Shown: piece by piece, positions 17,105-24,386 of the stretch
Position numbering within the stretch: the stretch's first letter is position 1
Layout of the letters: every line of letters starts with the position of its first letter
Assembly (NCBI GenBank): GCA_947063485.1
Contig: CAMSSU010000007.1
Location: 1 to 53,709, forward strand
Reading direction: 5' to 3'
DNA: 53,709 bases
Origin: an uncultured Clostridia bacterium
GTDB taxonomy: Bacteria > Bacillota > Clostridia > Christensenellales > Christensenellaceae
Made by a program: the position numbers and the translations under genes
The notes under the pieces: generated by a model
The model's input: the letters and a program-made list of their open reading frames with translations, nothing else
Database searches by the model: none
Told to the model about the DNA's origin: nothing

Positions 17105-18918
17105 TGTCTGCAAAACCTCCCCAGCCCGCATCCCTGGCAGCCTTCCCGGCAGTCCGGCGTGGTTTTCGCCGCCTTTGCCTGGGCGAGCTCGCGCTTTAAA
17201 TAGCGCGGGGAAATATAGGCGTCGATATGGCTCCAGGGCAGAATCTCGTCCAGATCCCGCTCCCGGCAGGCATAGAAATCTGGGTCGATTCCGGCCTGTT
17301 CAAAGGCCTTGTCGTATGCCTCCTGGCAAAACTGATCCTGCCAGGAATCGAACTGCGCCCCGTTTTTGCGCGCGTAGTAGAGCACATCGCAAAGCCGGCG
17401 GTCTCCTCTGGCGAAAACCGCCTCCAAATAGGAGAGCGGCGTATCGTGATAGCTGTACTTTACGCCGCGCATGCGCAGTTTTTCCTTTAAATAGCGGTGT
17501 TTTTCCCGCAGGGAATCGCCGCTGTCCTGCGCCTCCCACTGGAAGGGTGTAAAGGGCTTAGGCACAAAAGACGCCGTGCTGACGTTGATCTGAAGGCTGC
17601 CCCGGCGCAGTTCTTTTGGCACCTGCCCAAACACGCTCTTTATTTTCAGAACCAAATCGGCGATGCCGTCCAGATCTTCATAGGTCTCCGTGGGCAGGCC
17701 GATCATGAAATAGAGCTTGATGGTGGTCGCGCCGCTCTCAAACGCATAGCGGACGCCCCGCAGAATCTCCTCTTCGGTAATATTTTTATTGATGACGTCC
17801 CGCAGCCGCTGTGTCCCGGCCTCGGGCGCAAAGGTAAAGCTCTGTTTGCGGGCGCTCTGCATGCGCTTTGCGTATTCCTTTTGGAAGGAATCCACCCGCA
17901 GAGAGGGCAGCGAGATACTCACGCGCTTTTGCTCGAACTCGTCAAACAGCCGCTCTGCCAGCTCCTCTATGCCGCTGTAATCCCCCGAGCTCAGCGAAGA
18001 GAGCGAAATCTCCTCATAGCCCGTGCGGTCAATCAAATCCCTCGCCTGCTCGCACAGCGTCTGCACGCTCTTCTCCCGCACCGGCCGGTAGATGAACCCC
18101 GCCTGGCAGAACCGGCAGCCCCGGGTGCACCCGCGGAAAATCTCCAGCGTAACTCGGTCGTGCACAATGCCGACGTTTGGCACAATCAGCTTGTCCGGAA
18201 AATAGGCCGAATCCATATCCAGAAGAAAGCGCTTGCGCACGGGCAGGTTTTCTCCCCGGATTTGTGCAACCGTCCCATCCTCCCGGTAGGTAAACTCCAC
18301 CAGCGAGGGGACATAGACGCCCTCAATGCGCGCCGCCTCCTGCAAAAATTTCTCTTTGCAGAAGCCCTGCTCTTTATGCGCCGCATAGAGATCCAGCAGC
18401 TCCATATTGACCTGCTCTCCCTCGCCGATGATGAACAGATCGATAAAATCCGCCAAAGGCTCTGGGTTATAGGTGCAGGTTCCTCCGGCTATGATGAGCG
18501 GATAGCTCTCGTCTCTCTCCCGGCTTCTCAGCGGGATGCCCGAAAGCTCCATCATGCGCAGCACAGTCGTGTAGCACATCTCATAGGAGAGGTTAAAACC
18601 GACGATATCAAATTCGCCGGCCGCAGTATATGTTTCCAAAGAAAAAAGAGGAATCCCCTCTTTTTCCATCTGCTGCTGCATATCCGGGAAGGGGGCATAG
18701 GCCCGCTCCGCATAGGTGTCCTCTCTCTCGTTGGTCAGATGATACAGGATAACGCTCCCAAGGTGAGACATCCCCACCTCGTAAATATCCGGAAAAGCGA
18801 ACAAAAAGCGGATAGGCACATCCGTCCGCTTTCTGGCAATCCCAACTTCTCCCCCAATATATCTGCCCGGTTTTTCCACCAGGGGCAGGATTTTCTCTAG
18901 CTTTTTCAGGTCGATCAA
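17101..18918 (-). CDS. TIGR03960 family B12-binding-type radical SAM protein
   Basis: A 605-residue radical SAM protein. The [4Fe-4S] cysteines are Cys264, Cys268 and Cys271 in RGCTRGCRFCQAG. The N-terminal 200 residues have the Rossmann-like layout of cobalamin-binding radical SAM proteins (VGMSHLGSVILYHL, then LIIAGGTCTYNPEPLADFID), though the classical DxHxxG cobalamin ligand is not evident. The start is TTG at 18918 with GGGAGG 5-6 bases upstream. It is the first gene of a unit with DUF2344 and rng, driven by a good promoter. The C-terminal tail has a Cys-rich end (CREGCQGCGLGRFC), possibly a second cluster site. The substrate is unknown. Confidence 0.93.
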   Translation of the reverse strand: MIDLKKLEKILPLVEKPGRYIGGEVGIARKRTDVPIRFLFAFPDIYEVGMSHLGSVILYHLTNEREDTYAERAYAPFPDMQQQMEKEGIPLFSLETYTAAGEFDIVGFNLSYEMCYTTVLRMMELSGIPLRSRERDESYPLIIAGGTCTYNPEPLADFIDLFIIGEGEQVNMELLDLYAAHKEQGFCKEKFLQEAARIEGVYVPSLVEFTYREDGTVAQIRGENLPVRKRFLLDMDSAYFPDKLIVPNVGIVHDRVTLEIFRGCTRGCRFCQAGFIYRPVREKSVQTLCEQARDLIDRTGYEEISLSSLSSGDYSGIEELAERLFDEFEQKRVSISLPSLRVDSFQKEYAKRMQSARKQSFTFAPEAGTQRLRDVINKNITEEEILRGVRYAFESGATTIKLYFMIGLPTETYEDLDGIADLVLKIKSVFGQVPKELRRGSLQINVSTASFVPKPFTPFQWEAQDSGDSLREKHRYLKEKLRMRGVKYSYHDTPLSYLEAVFARGDRRLCDVLYYARKNGAQFDSWQDQFCQEAYDKAFEQAGIDPDFYACRERDLDEILPWSHIDAYISPRYLKRELAQAKAAKTTPDCREGCQGCGLGRFCRQ

Positions 18919-19013
18919 AATTTCCTCCCGGAGGGCTTTCCGGCCTGCGGCTTTTTTCCGGCAAACGCCGCGCCAAACTCGCCATGCACCGCCCGTATAT
19001 AAACTGTTCTTGT

Positions 19014-19042
19014 ATTATAACATTATCTCTGCCAAGGGTCAA
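19014..19042 (-). promoter_or_regulatory. promoter for the radical SAM-DUF2344-rng unit
   Basis: TTGACC (-35, 19042-19037), 17-base spacer and TATAAT (-10, 19019-19014). The -35 box overlaps the stop codon of the upstream SpoIVFB-like gene, so the units are adjacent but separately started. Confidence 0.85.
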
Positions 19043-19920
19043 ACACTGCGCCGCAGTTTTGCAATTTCCCGCAATTTCTCCCCGCTGCCCCGGGAAAGCG
19101 CGTAATCCATAATCTCGCCTTCGCCCAGCGTCCCAAGCAGGCGCATATCGTCATCCAGGATATAGAGCAGGTTGTAGCTTCTGGCATCCATGCGCGCGAT
19201 GGCGTCGCCCAGGCTGCGCTCCCCGCAGACCGCCGTGCCCCGCACCTGCGCACTGCCGCGCCGGAAAATCTCCCTGCGCTTATGCAGCGTATCCTGCATC
19301 ACACAAACCGGCGCCGCATGGTAGTGCTTCGCCGATGCAAAAATCATAAAACTGCCCATGAGCAGGATGGTGGGATTGGGCGTCCCGGTCAGCCAGAAAT
19401 GCACGCCCAGCCCGGTTACGCCCAGCCCCGTGAGCACGCCCATGGCGCTGACCAGCCGCACGCACAGCAGCCTCGGCATCGCATAAGAGAGCACACAGCA
19501 GAGCACTCTCCCGCCGTCCATGGGAAGCGCCGGGAGCAGATTGACCGCCGTCAGCGAGAGGTTCGAGCGGTAAAGCGCGGCGAGAAAGGTGTCCTCCGCC
19601 GTGACGTCCGCGCCAAACTGCAGCAGCGCCGCCAGCGCCAGGTTTGCCAAAGGCCCGGCGGCGGCCATGGCGATCTCCGCCCCCGGGCTGACCACCGCAA
19701 AACTCTCGATATGCGCCGTGCATCCAAAGGGCATCAGCTCCAGGCTCCGCACGCGCACGCCCATCGCCTGCGCCATGACGGCATGAGCGCTCTCGTGCAG
19801 CAGCAGCGCCAGGCAGAAGGCCAATATCGCCTCGACCCCGCTCACATAGCCCATGAGAAAGACAACCGGAATAAAGATAAAATTAACTTCCAGCCTGCCC
19901 CCAAAAAACTTGCTACTCAA
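19039..19920 (-). CDS. spoIVFB: M50 family site-2 protease, SpoIVFB-like
   Basis: Intramembrane zinc metalloprotease of 293 residues. The zinc motif HExxH is His42-Glu43-Ser-Ala-His46 in a hydrophobic segment, and the third ligand is Asp135 in NLLPALPMDGGRV, so the active site is intact. In B. subtilis SpoIVFB cleaves pro-sigma-K in the mother cell. Residues about 225-280 resemble a CBS domain, as in this subfamily. The start is TTG at 19920, overlapping the previous gene by 8 bases. Pairing with a SpoIVFA-like gene and closeness to min and mre genes match the spoIVF locus. The proposed substrate (pro-sigma-K) is inference from orthology. Confidence 0.88.
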   Translation of the reverse strand: MSSKFFGGRLEVNFIFIPVVFLMGYVSGVEAILAFCLALLLHESAHAVMAQAMGVRVRSLELMPFGCTAHIESFAVVSPGAEIAMAAAGPLANLALAALLQFGADVTAEDTFLAALYRSNLSLTAVNLLPALPMDGGRVLCCVLSYAMPRLLCVRLVSAMGVLTGLGVTGLGVHFWLTGTPNPTILLMGSFMIFASAKHYHAAPVCVMQDTLHKRREIFRRGSAQVRGTAVCGERSLGDAIARMDARSYNLLYILDDDMRLLGTLGEGEIMDYALSRGSGEKLREIAKLRRSV

Positions 19921-20626
19921 TTTGCGCTGATGCCTCTGTCATATCCTGCATGCTCAGGGAATCCACATAGCCAATGCCGCTCACCGTCTCCAGGCAGAGC
20001 ACTTCTCCCGAAAGCTGGCCCAGCATATCCGAATTCCTCACCTGATCGCCTGCCGAAACACTGGGGATTACGCCGGAATATGTGCTCTTTGTGCCGTTGA
20101 TATTCTCGACGACCACGCTGTCGCTGGTGGTTTTTACCACGACACCCGGCAGAATCGCGCTCACTCTGGCGCTTCCCTCGCCCTTGATGCTGACGTCCTT
20201 GCCGCTGTCCGAGAAGGATTCCACAACCTCGCCTTCCAAAGGCAAGCTGTAAAGCGAGCCCGAAACGCTCACTACATCCCCCTGCTGCCCGCTGACGAAC
20301 TTCAGCTGGCCGATATCATCGTCTTTTTCCAGCTCACTGCCCGTGGCGCTCTCGACGCCGCCGATGATCTGGTTGGAAACCGCCGTATCCATGCTTTTCA
20401 CAGCCCAGATGCCCAGCGCCAGCACAGCGCATACCATCGCCCGGCGCGCCAGCTTGCGGTAGCCCTCCGGCGCCTCCTGCACCTTTTTACGGACACTCTT
20501 CCATCCGCTTTTCAGTTCCAGCAGACTGCCGCTCGGCTCTTCTTCCACCCTCTGCGGGCGCTGGACCATCGTTCCTCTTTTGCTGGAAATAAATTCACTG
20601 TTCGCCGTTTTCCGGTTTTCTGCCAT
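19913..20626 (-). CDS. spoIVFA: SpoIVFA-like, degenerate M23 (LytM) domain membrane protein
   Basis: A 237-residue protein with a basic cytoplasmic N-terminus, one membrane segment at about 65-82 (ARRAMVCAVLALGIWAV), and an outer domain shaped like an M23 peptidase fold. The metal ligands are missing: the HxxxD position reads KDVSIKG and the HxH position reads LCLET. This is as in SpoIVFA, which holds SpoIVFB inactive. The ATG at 20626 has GGAGGG 9 bases upstream. It overlaps the SpoIVFB-like gene by 8 bases. Assignment rests on position and the degenerate LytM fold; a different non-catalytic M23 protein is possible. Confidence 0.75.
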   Translation of the reverse strand: MAENRKTANSEFISSKRGTMVQRPQRVEEEPSGSLLELKSGWKSVRKKVQEAPEGYRKLARRAMVCAVLALGIWAVKSMDTAVSNQIIGGVESATGSELEKDDDIGQLKFVSGQQGDVVSVSGSLYSLPLEGEVVESFSDSGKDVSIKGEGSARVSAILPGVVVKTTSDSVVVENINGTKSTYSGVIPSVSAGDQVRNSDMLGQLSGEVLCLETVSGIGYVDSLSMQDMTEASAQIE

Positions 20627-20720
20627 AATCAATATCCCTCCTTGCCTTTCGGGTGTAATAATCTATACTCACCCAGCCGGAAAAATATTTCTGTTTTCTC
20701 TTCTTTCACGATTTGTTCAT
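20627..20720. other. upstream region of the SpoIVFA-like gene
   Basis: It holds the ribosome binding site of the SpoIVFA-like gene and AT-rich sequence. A mother-cell (sigma-E type) promoter would be expected here, but I cannot identify one convincingly. Confidence 0.5.
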
Positions 20721-20749
20721 TTGCCAGAAATGGGCTGCTGCGGTATAAT
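20721..20749 (+). promoter_or_regulatory. sigma-A type promoter directed at the rodA upstream element
   Basis: TTGCCA (20721-20726), 17-base spacer and TATAAT (20744-20749). A second GGTATAATA box sits exactly 100 bases later (TATAAT at 20844-20849) and is also followed by CACGGC, but it has no good -35 hexamer. Confidence 0.75.
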
Positions 20750-21200
20750 AGACGCACGGCTTAAACGGAAGGGCAAAACCCTTCCGAAGCCTGAGCGTTC
20801 ATTGACGGCTGCCGTCGTCGCACGATGCGCGCCGCCGCCATGGTATAATAACCTCACGGCACTGATGAAAAGGTCAAGGGCAATGGATAATCATGGGGGG
20901 CAAGCCCCCATACCCCTTTACTTATTTTTAAAAATTGGATTGCGGGGAAAGCCGGTTCGCATGGCGGCTGGAAACGAGAGAGTATCTGCCCGCTGGCAAA
21001 TATGATTCGCAAGCAAGGCAAACACGTTCTGTGCGAGCATGTACGAACTGACAAGCTGACTTCCGGCTTCGCGTGTGGTGATGGCAGATTTCACCACTCT
21101 ACCAATCGGGCGGAACGACACGAGCGGCGATGAAAAGTTTCGCTGTGTTCCATCATTCGGGTGCCGCTTTGCCGCGGCCAAGACCCTCTATTATCCCAAC
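20750..21200 (+). other. gene-free, hairpin-rich 450-bp element before rodA
   Basis: No gene is supported here. Hairpins in order: 20766-20786 (8-bp stem CGGAAGGG/CCCTTCCG), 20804-20816 (5-bp stem), 20893-20911 (7-bp stem ATGGGGG/CCCCCAT), and 21075-21097 (6-bp stem GTGGTG/CACCAC). None is followed by a T-run. On the minus strand an 87-codon open frame (21181-20918) has low-complexity composition and no ribosome binding site, so I do not call it a gene. A translated piece of it (RPIGRVVKSAITTREAGSQL) looks like spurious small proteins I recall from gut Clostridia, which would suggest a dispersed non-coding element or RNA. That recollection needs a search. Confidence 0.4.
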
Positions 21201-21213
21201 GAAAGGAATTCTT

Positions 21214-22383
21214 ATGAGCCCGAAAAATAAGAATTATGATATTCTAAAGCGCATCGACTGGATCACCGTCCTGCTGACGCTTGGTCTGGCCTTTTTTGGC
21301 ATGATCGCCATCGCCAGCGCGACCTGCACTGCCTTTGATCCCGATACACAGACGTTCCTCGAATATGTCGGCAGCCTAAGTTCCAGCCTGCCGCTGACGC
21401 AGTTTATCTATTTCTGCCTGGGCGTCATCCTCATCATCGTCCTGTTGTTCGTGGACTACAGCAATATCCGCGAGTTTTGCAATATCATCTACTGGGGTTG
21501 TGTCGCACTGCTGGTGATAACGCTGATTTTCGGCGCCAATCAGCGCGGTCTGAAGGGCTGGCTGCGCATCGGATCCGTCGGCATCCAGACCAGCGAGATC
21601 TGCAAGCCGCTCATCATCCTGGTGCTGGCGCGCGAGTTCGCCGAGCGCACAGAGAATAAGAGCGGCGGCATCGAAAAATTCCGGGATCTGTTCCCCATTC
21701 TCTGGCGGTTTCTCATCCCCGTCGTGCTCATCGCGGCCCAGCCGGATTTGGGCACGGCCATGGTCTATCTGTTCATTCTCATGGGCCTGCTGTTCATGTC
21801 TAAAACCAGCTTTAAAATTCTCGGGCCCATGTTTGGCGCGGCGCTGGCCATGCTGCCTATCGCCTGGCTGCTGATGAGCGAAGATCAGAAGGGGCGCATC
21901 GAGGTCTTCTTCGATCCCAGCAAAGATCCCGAGGGCAAAGGGTTCAACGTCATTCGGGCTAAAACCGTCTCCAGCTCCGGGGGATTCCGCGGCAAGGGCT
22001 TTTTCTCACAAGATCTGCTCACTCAGCAATCCAATTTTCTGCCCGAAGATCATACGGATTTCATCTTTTCCAGCACAACTGAAGCCGTCGGCTTTGTCGG
22101 CGCAATTCTGCTGGTCGGCGCATATCTTTTTCTCATCTATCATCTCTTCCGCATCTCCATGCGCGCCCGGGATGATTTCGGCATGTATATCATCGTTGGC
22201 GTGGCATGTATGCTGTTCTTCCATGTGTTTGAAAATATCGGTATGAATATCGGCGTCATGCCCGTAACGGGCATCCCGCTGCCGCTGGTCAGCTATGGCG
22301 GCTCGAATCTGCTGGCAACGCTTATAAGCATTGGGCTTGTGCTTAACGTCTATCTGCGCTCCCAAAGGCGAACGCCGCTCTAA
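21214..22383 (+). CDS. rodA: SEDS-family peptidoglycan glycosyltransferase RodA
   Basis: Lipid II polymerase of the elongasome, working with a class B PBP such as MrdA encoded 2 kb away. It has 389 residues and about ten membrane segments. Family motifs are KGWLRIGSVGIQTSE, AAQPDLGTAM, the catalytic-Asp region EDHTDFIFS, and the C-terminal GIPLPLVSYGGSN. The ATG at 21214 has AAAGGA 7-8 bases upstream; the frame is open 28 codons further but that part lies in the non-coding element. RodA fits better than FtsW because of the surrounding mre/mrdA genes, but the two cannot be told apart with certainty by eye. It converges with minE. Confidence 0.92.
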   Translation: MSPKNKNYDILKRIDWITVLLTLGLAFFGMIAIASATCTAFDPDTQTFLEYVGSLSSSLPLTQFIYFCLGVILIIVLLFVDYSNIREFCNIIYWGCVALLVITLIFGANQRGLKGWLRIGSVGIQTSEICKPLIILVLAREFAERTENKSGGIEKFRDLFPILWRFLIPVVLIAAQPDLGTAMVYLFILMGLLFMSKTSFKILGPMFGAALAMLPIAWLLMSEDQKGRIEVFFDPSKDPEGKGFNVIRAKTVSSSGGFRGKGFFSQDLLTQQSNFLPEDHTDFIFSSTTEAVGFVGAILLVGAYLFLIYHLFRISMRARDDFGMYIIVGVACMLFFHVFENIGMNIGVMPVTGIPLPLVSYGGSNLLATLISIGLVLNVYLRSQRRTPL

Positions 22384-22403
22384 TCTGCCCTCTGTCTGTA
22401 CCC

Positions 22404-22442
22404 ATGCCCCGCCTGCCAAAATGGCCGGCGGGGCTCTTTTTA
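22404..22442 (+). terminator. rodA terminator
   Basis: An extended stem with arms GCCCCGCC (22406-22413) and GGCGGGGC (22427-22434) and an inner CCA/TGG pairing, followed by TCTTTTTA. Confidence 0.9.
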
Positions 22443-22445
22443 TTG

Positions 22446-22476
22446 CAATAAAAAACCGGCTTTCTGCCGGTTTTTC
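22446..22476 (-). terminator. minCDE terminator
   Basis: Minus-strand hairpin: AAAAACCGGC/GCCGGTTTTT arms at 22451-22475 with a 5-base loop, ending in a T-run. It lies 14 bases beyond the minE stop, back to back with the rodA terminator. Confidence 0.9.
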
Positions 22477-22489
22477 CCGCCCCCTGGGG

Positions 22490-22783
22490 CTAGTATTTGT
22501 TTTTGCCCATCTTGCGCACCCGCTTGATGGGAATATTGGCGACGATCTCGGAAAACACGCGGTCTTTTCCGCCTTTTGCCGTCTTGATATCCAGCTCGAA
22601 CTCGGATTCATCGATCTCGATATATTCCGAAATCACTCTCAGAATATCCCGCTTCATCATCTCGATCATCTCGTTGTTGGAGGAAGTCCCGGCGCGGTCG
22701 TGAATCAAAACCAGCTTGAGCCTGTCTTTGGCGACAGAGCTGCTTGTCTTTTTCTTATTTCCAAATAAACCAAACATTGCCAT
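22490..22783 (-). CDS. minE: cell division topological specificity factor MinE
   Basis: Activates the MinD ATPase and drives Min oscillation, keeping the Z-ring at midcell. It has 97 residues. The N-terminal membrane-binding stretch MFGLFG is followed by the anti-MinCD helix region (SVAKDRLKLVLIHDRAG) and the dimeric C-terminal domain (MIEMMKRDILRVISEYIEID). GGGGGGAG lies 6 bases before the ATG at 22783; the ATG at 22777 is an alternative. It is the last gene of minC-minD-minE. MinE in a Gram-positive rod means the MinE-type rather than the DivIVA/MinJ-type system is used, as in many Clostridia. Confidence 0.95.
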   Translation of the reverse strand: MAMFGLFGNKKKTSSSVAKDRLKLVLIHDRAGTSSNNEMIEMMKRDILRVISEYIEIDESEFELDIKTAKGGKDRVFSEIVANIPIKRVRKMGKNKY

Positions 22784-22798
22784 TTCTGCTCCCCCCGC

Positions 22799-23596
22799 TT
22801 ATTCCTTCCCGCCAAACAGCTTGCGGACTTTGCCAAAGAAGCCCGTCTTCTCCTCCGGCGTGCTGATGGGAACATCTTTTCCCAAAATGCGGTCGACAAC
22901 CTCCCGGTATGCCTTGCCTGCCTTGGAGGAATCATCCGTAACGGCGGGCTCGCCCAGGTTGCTGGAGCGGAAAATCAGCTCATCTTCGGGAATCACGCCG
23001 ATGAGATCGATGCCCAGGATTTCCAACGTGTCGTCGATGGCAAGCATATCCCCTTTTTTGACCAAATCCGGGCGCAGGCGGTTGATCAGAAGCTTCATAT
23101 CCTCCACTTCCGCCGCCCCGAGCAGGCCGATGATGCGGTCCGCATCGCGCACAGAGGAAACCTCCGGAACGGTTACGACAATCGCGCTCTTTGCGCCGGC
23201 GATCGCGTTCTGGAAGCCGCGCTCAATGCCTGCCGGGCAGTCGATGATCACGTAGTCAAATTCCTTTTCCAGCTCCTCCACCAGCGCCTTGGATTGCTCC
23301 GGCGTGATGGCGTTTTTATCTTTGGTCTGCGCGGCCGGCAGCAGATAGAGGCCGTCATAGCGCTTATCTTTGATCAGCGCCTGCTTTAAGCGGCATGTCC
23401 CGCTGACAACATCCACCAGGTCATAGACGATTCTATTTTCCAGCCCCAGAACGACGTCCAGGTTTCTCAGGCCAATATCCGTATCCATCAGCACAACGCG
23501 CTTGCCCAGCCGCGCAAGCCCCACGCCGATATTCGCCGAAGTCGTCGTCTTGCCAACGCCGCCTTTGCCGGATGTTACTACGATTACGTTGTTCAT
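22799..23596 (-). CDS. minD: septum site-determining ATPase MinD
   Basis: ParA/MinD-type ATPase that binds the membrane in its ATP form, recruits MinC and is released by MinE. It has 265 residues. The deviant Walker A motif GKGGVGKTT is at residues 10-18, the Walker B-like VLMDTDIGLRNLD at about 38-50, and the C-terminal amphipathic membrane helix (GFFGKVRKLFGGKE) is intact. The ATG at 23596 is chosen; an upstream TTG would place the start inside the purine-rich ribosome binding region. It is 24 bases after minC and 15 bases before minE. Confidence 0.97.
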   Translation of the reverse strand: MNNVIVVTSGKGGVGKTTTSANIGVGLARLGKRVVLMDTDIGLRNLDVVLGLENRIVYDLVDVVSGTCRLKQALIKDKRYDGLYLLPAAQTKDKNAITPEQSKALVEELEKEFDYVIIDCPAGIERGFQNAIAGAKSAIVVTVPEVSSVRDADRIIGLLGAAEVEDMKLLINRLRPDLVKKGDMLAIDDTLEILGIDLIGVIPEDELIFRSSNLGEPAVTDDSSKAGKAYREVVDRILGKDVPISTPEEKTGFFGKVRKLFGGKE

Positions 23597-23620
23597 ATGC
23601 TCTCTTTCCTCCAATATGCT

Positions 23621-24286
23621 CTAAGCCAAAGAATCCACTACGATTTTTCCGTCTAAAATTTTCACGATTTCCGGCCCGTCAATGCGCCGGTTTTTGGGGA
23701 TGATGGCGATTTTCCCGCCAATCCGAATCTGCTGCGGAACCAGGTAGTTCGCCACGATGATCACATCCTGGCGGCCGGATGCGCCGGCATGAGCCAGCCC
23801 GCGCAGCTTGCCGAACACCGCGATATTGCCCGTCGCGATGATCTCCGCCCCCGGGTTCACATCGCCCACAACCACAACATCCCCCTGGCATTCGATCCGC
23901 TGTCCGCTGCGGATGGTCTTTGGCAGAAACATGCTGCCGTCTCTGCGCTCCATGAAAACAGCTTCCGGATCCGGCGCCTTTTCCTCTGCCCGGGCGGCCG
24001 CACGGCGGCCGCGCCCTTTGGGCTGCTCCGGCATCTGATCCGGCGATTCGTCATCCGAAAAATGCACGCGGTATATGCCGTATTCCCGGCCTAAAAACGC
24101 CGAAAGCTCCCGCTTTTGCAGATCGGTAAACTCCCACCCAAAGAAATTGGCCGGAAGATGCGTGCCGCGGTAAAATTCCCGGTTTGCGCCAAGGGTATCC
24201 TCAAGCTCTTTTTTAATTTTAGGATAGGAATCTGCATCGGAAATCCAAAATTCCAATCCCTCTTGTGTGCTTTTGAGCGTTATCAT
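23621..24286 (-). CDS. minC: septum site-determining protein MinC
   Basis: FtsZ polymerisation inhibitor recruited by MinD. It has 221 residues: an N-terminal domain to about residue 85, a charged Arg/Ala/Glu/Pro linker (90-115), and the C-terminal beta-helix domain with GQRIECQGDVVVVGDVNPGA split across the fold and the GKLRGLAHAG turn used for MinD binding. GGGAGAA precedes the ATG at 24286. It is the first gene of minCDE and has its own promoter rather than relying on mreBCD read-through. Confidence 0.95.
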   Translation of the reverse strand: MITLKSTQEGLEFWISDADSYPKIKKELEDTLGANREFYRGTHLPANFFGWEFTDLQKRELSAFLGREYGIYRVHFSDDESPDQMPEQPKGRGRRAAARAEEKAPDPEAVFMERRDGSMFLPKTIRSGQRIECQGDVVVVGDVNPGAEIIATGNIAVFGKLRGLAHAGASGRQDVIIVANYLVPQQIRIGGKIAIIPKNRRIDGPEIVKILDGKIVVDSLA

Positions 24287-24322
24287 AATTTCTCCCAGTT
24301 GAAATCCCTGTAAATCTTATTT

Positions 24323-24351
24323 ATTATAACCGAAATGCGCGCAGACTGCAA
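24323..24351 (-). promoter_or_regulatory. minC promoter
   Basis: TTGCAG (-35, 24351-24346), 17-base spacer and TATAAT (-10, 24328-24323). The -35 lies inside the loop of a long perfect inverted repeat (24333-24368). Confidence 0.85.
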
Positions 24352-24368
24352 TTCTTTTGCGCGCATTT
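24333..24368. repeat. perfect 11-bp inverted repeat around the minC -35 box
   Basis: AAATGCGCGCA (24333-24343) and TGCGCGCATTT (24358-24368) with a 14-base spacer that holds the -35 hexamer. On the minus strand it starts 19 bases beyond the mrdA stop and could act as a weak terminator (only a short T stretch follows) or as an operator for minC. Confidence 0.8.
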
Positions 24369-24386
24369 TGGCAGAAATTGCCGCGG

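Noticed and set aside
19913..20626. Active M23 endopeptidase
   Set aside because: The metal-binding His/Asp positions are missing, so it is called a degenerate SpoIVFA-like protein.
20918..21181. 87-codon minus-strand open frame upstream of rodA
   Set aside because: No ribosome binding site, odd composition, and hairpins at DNA level; treated as non-coding element.
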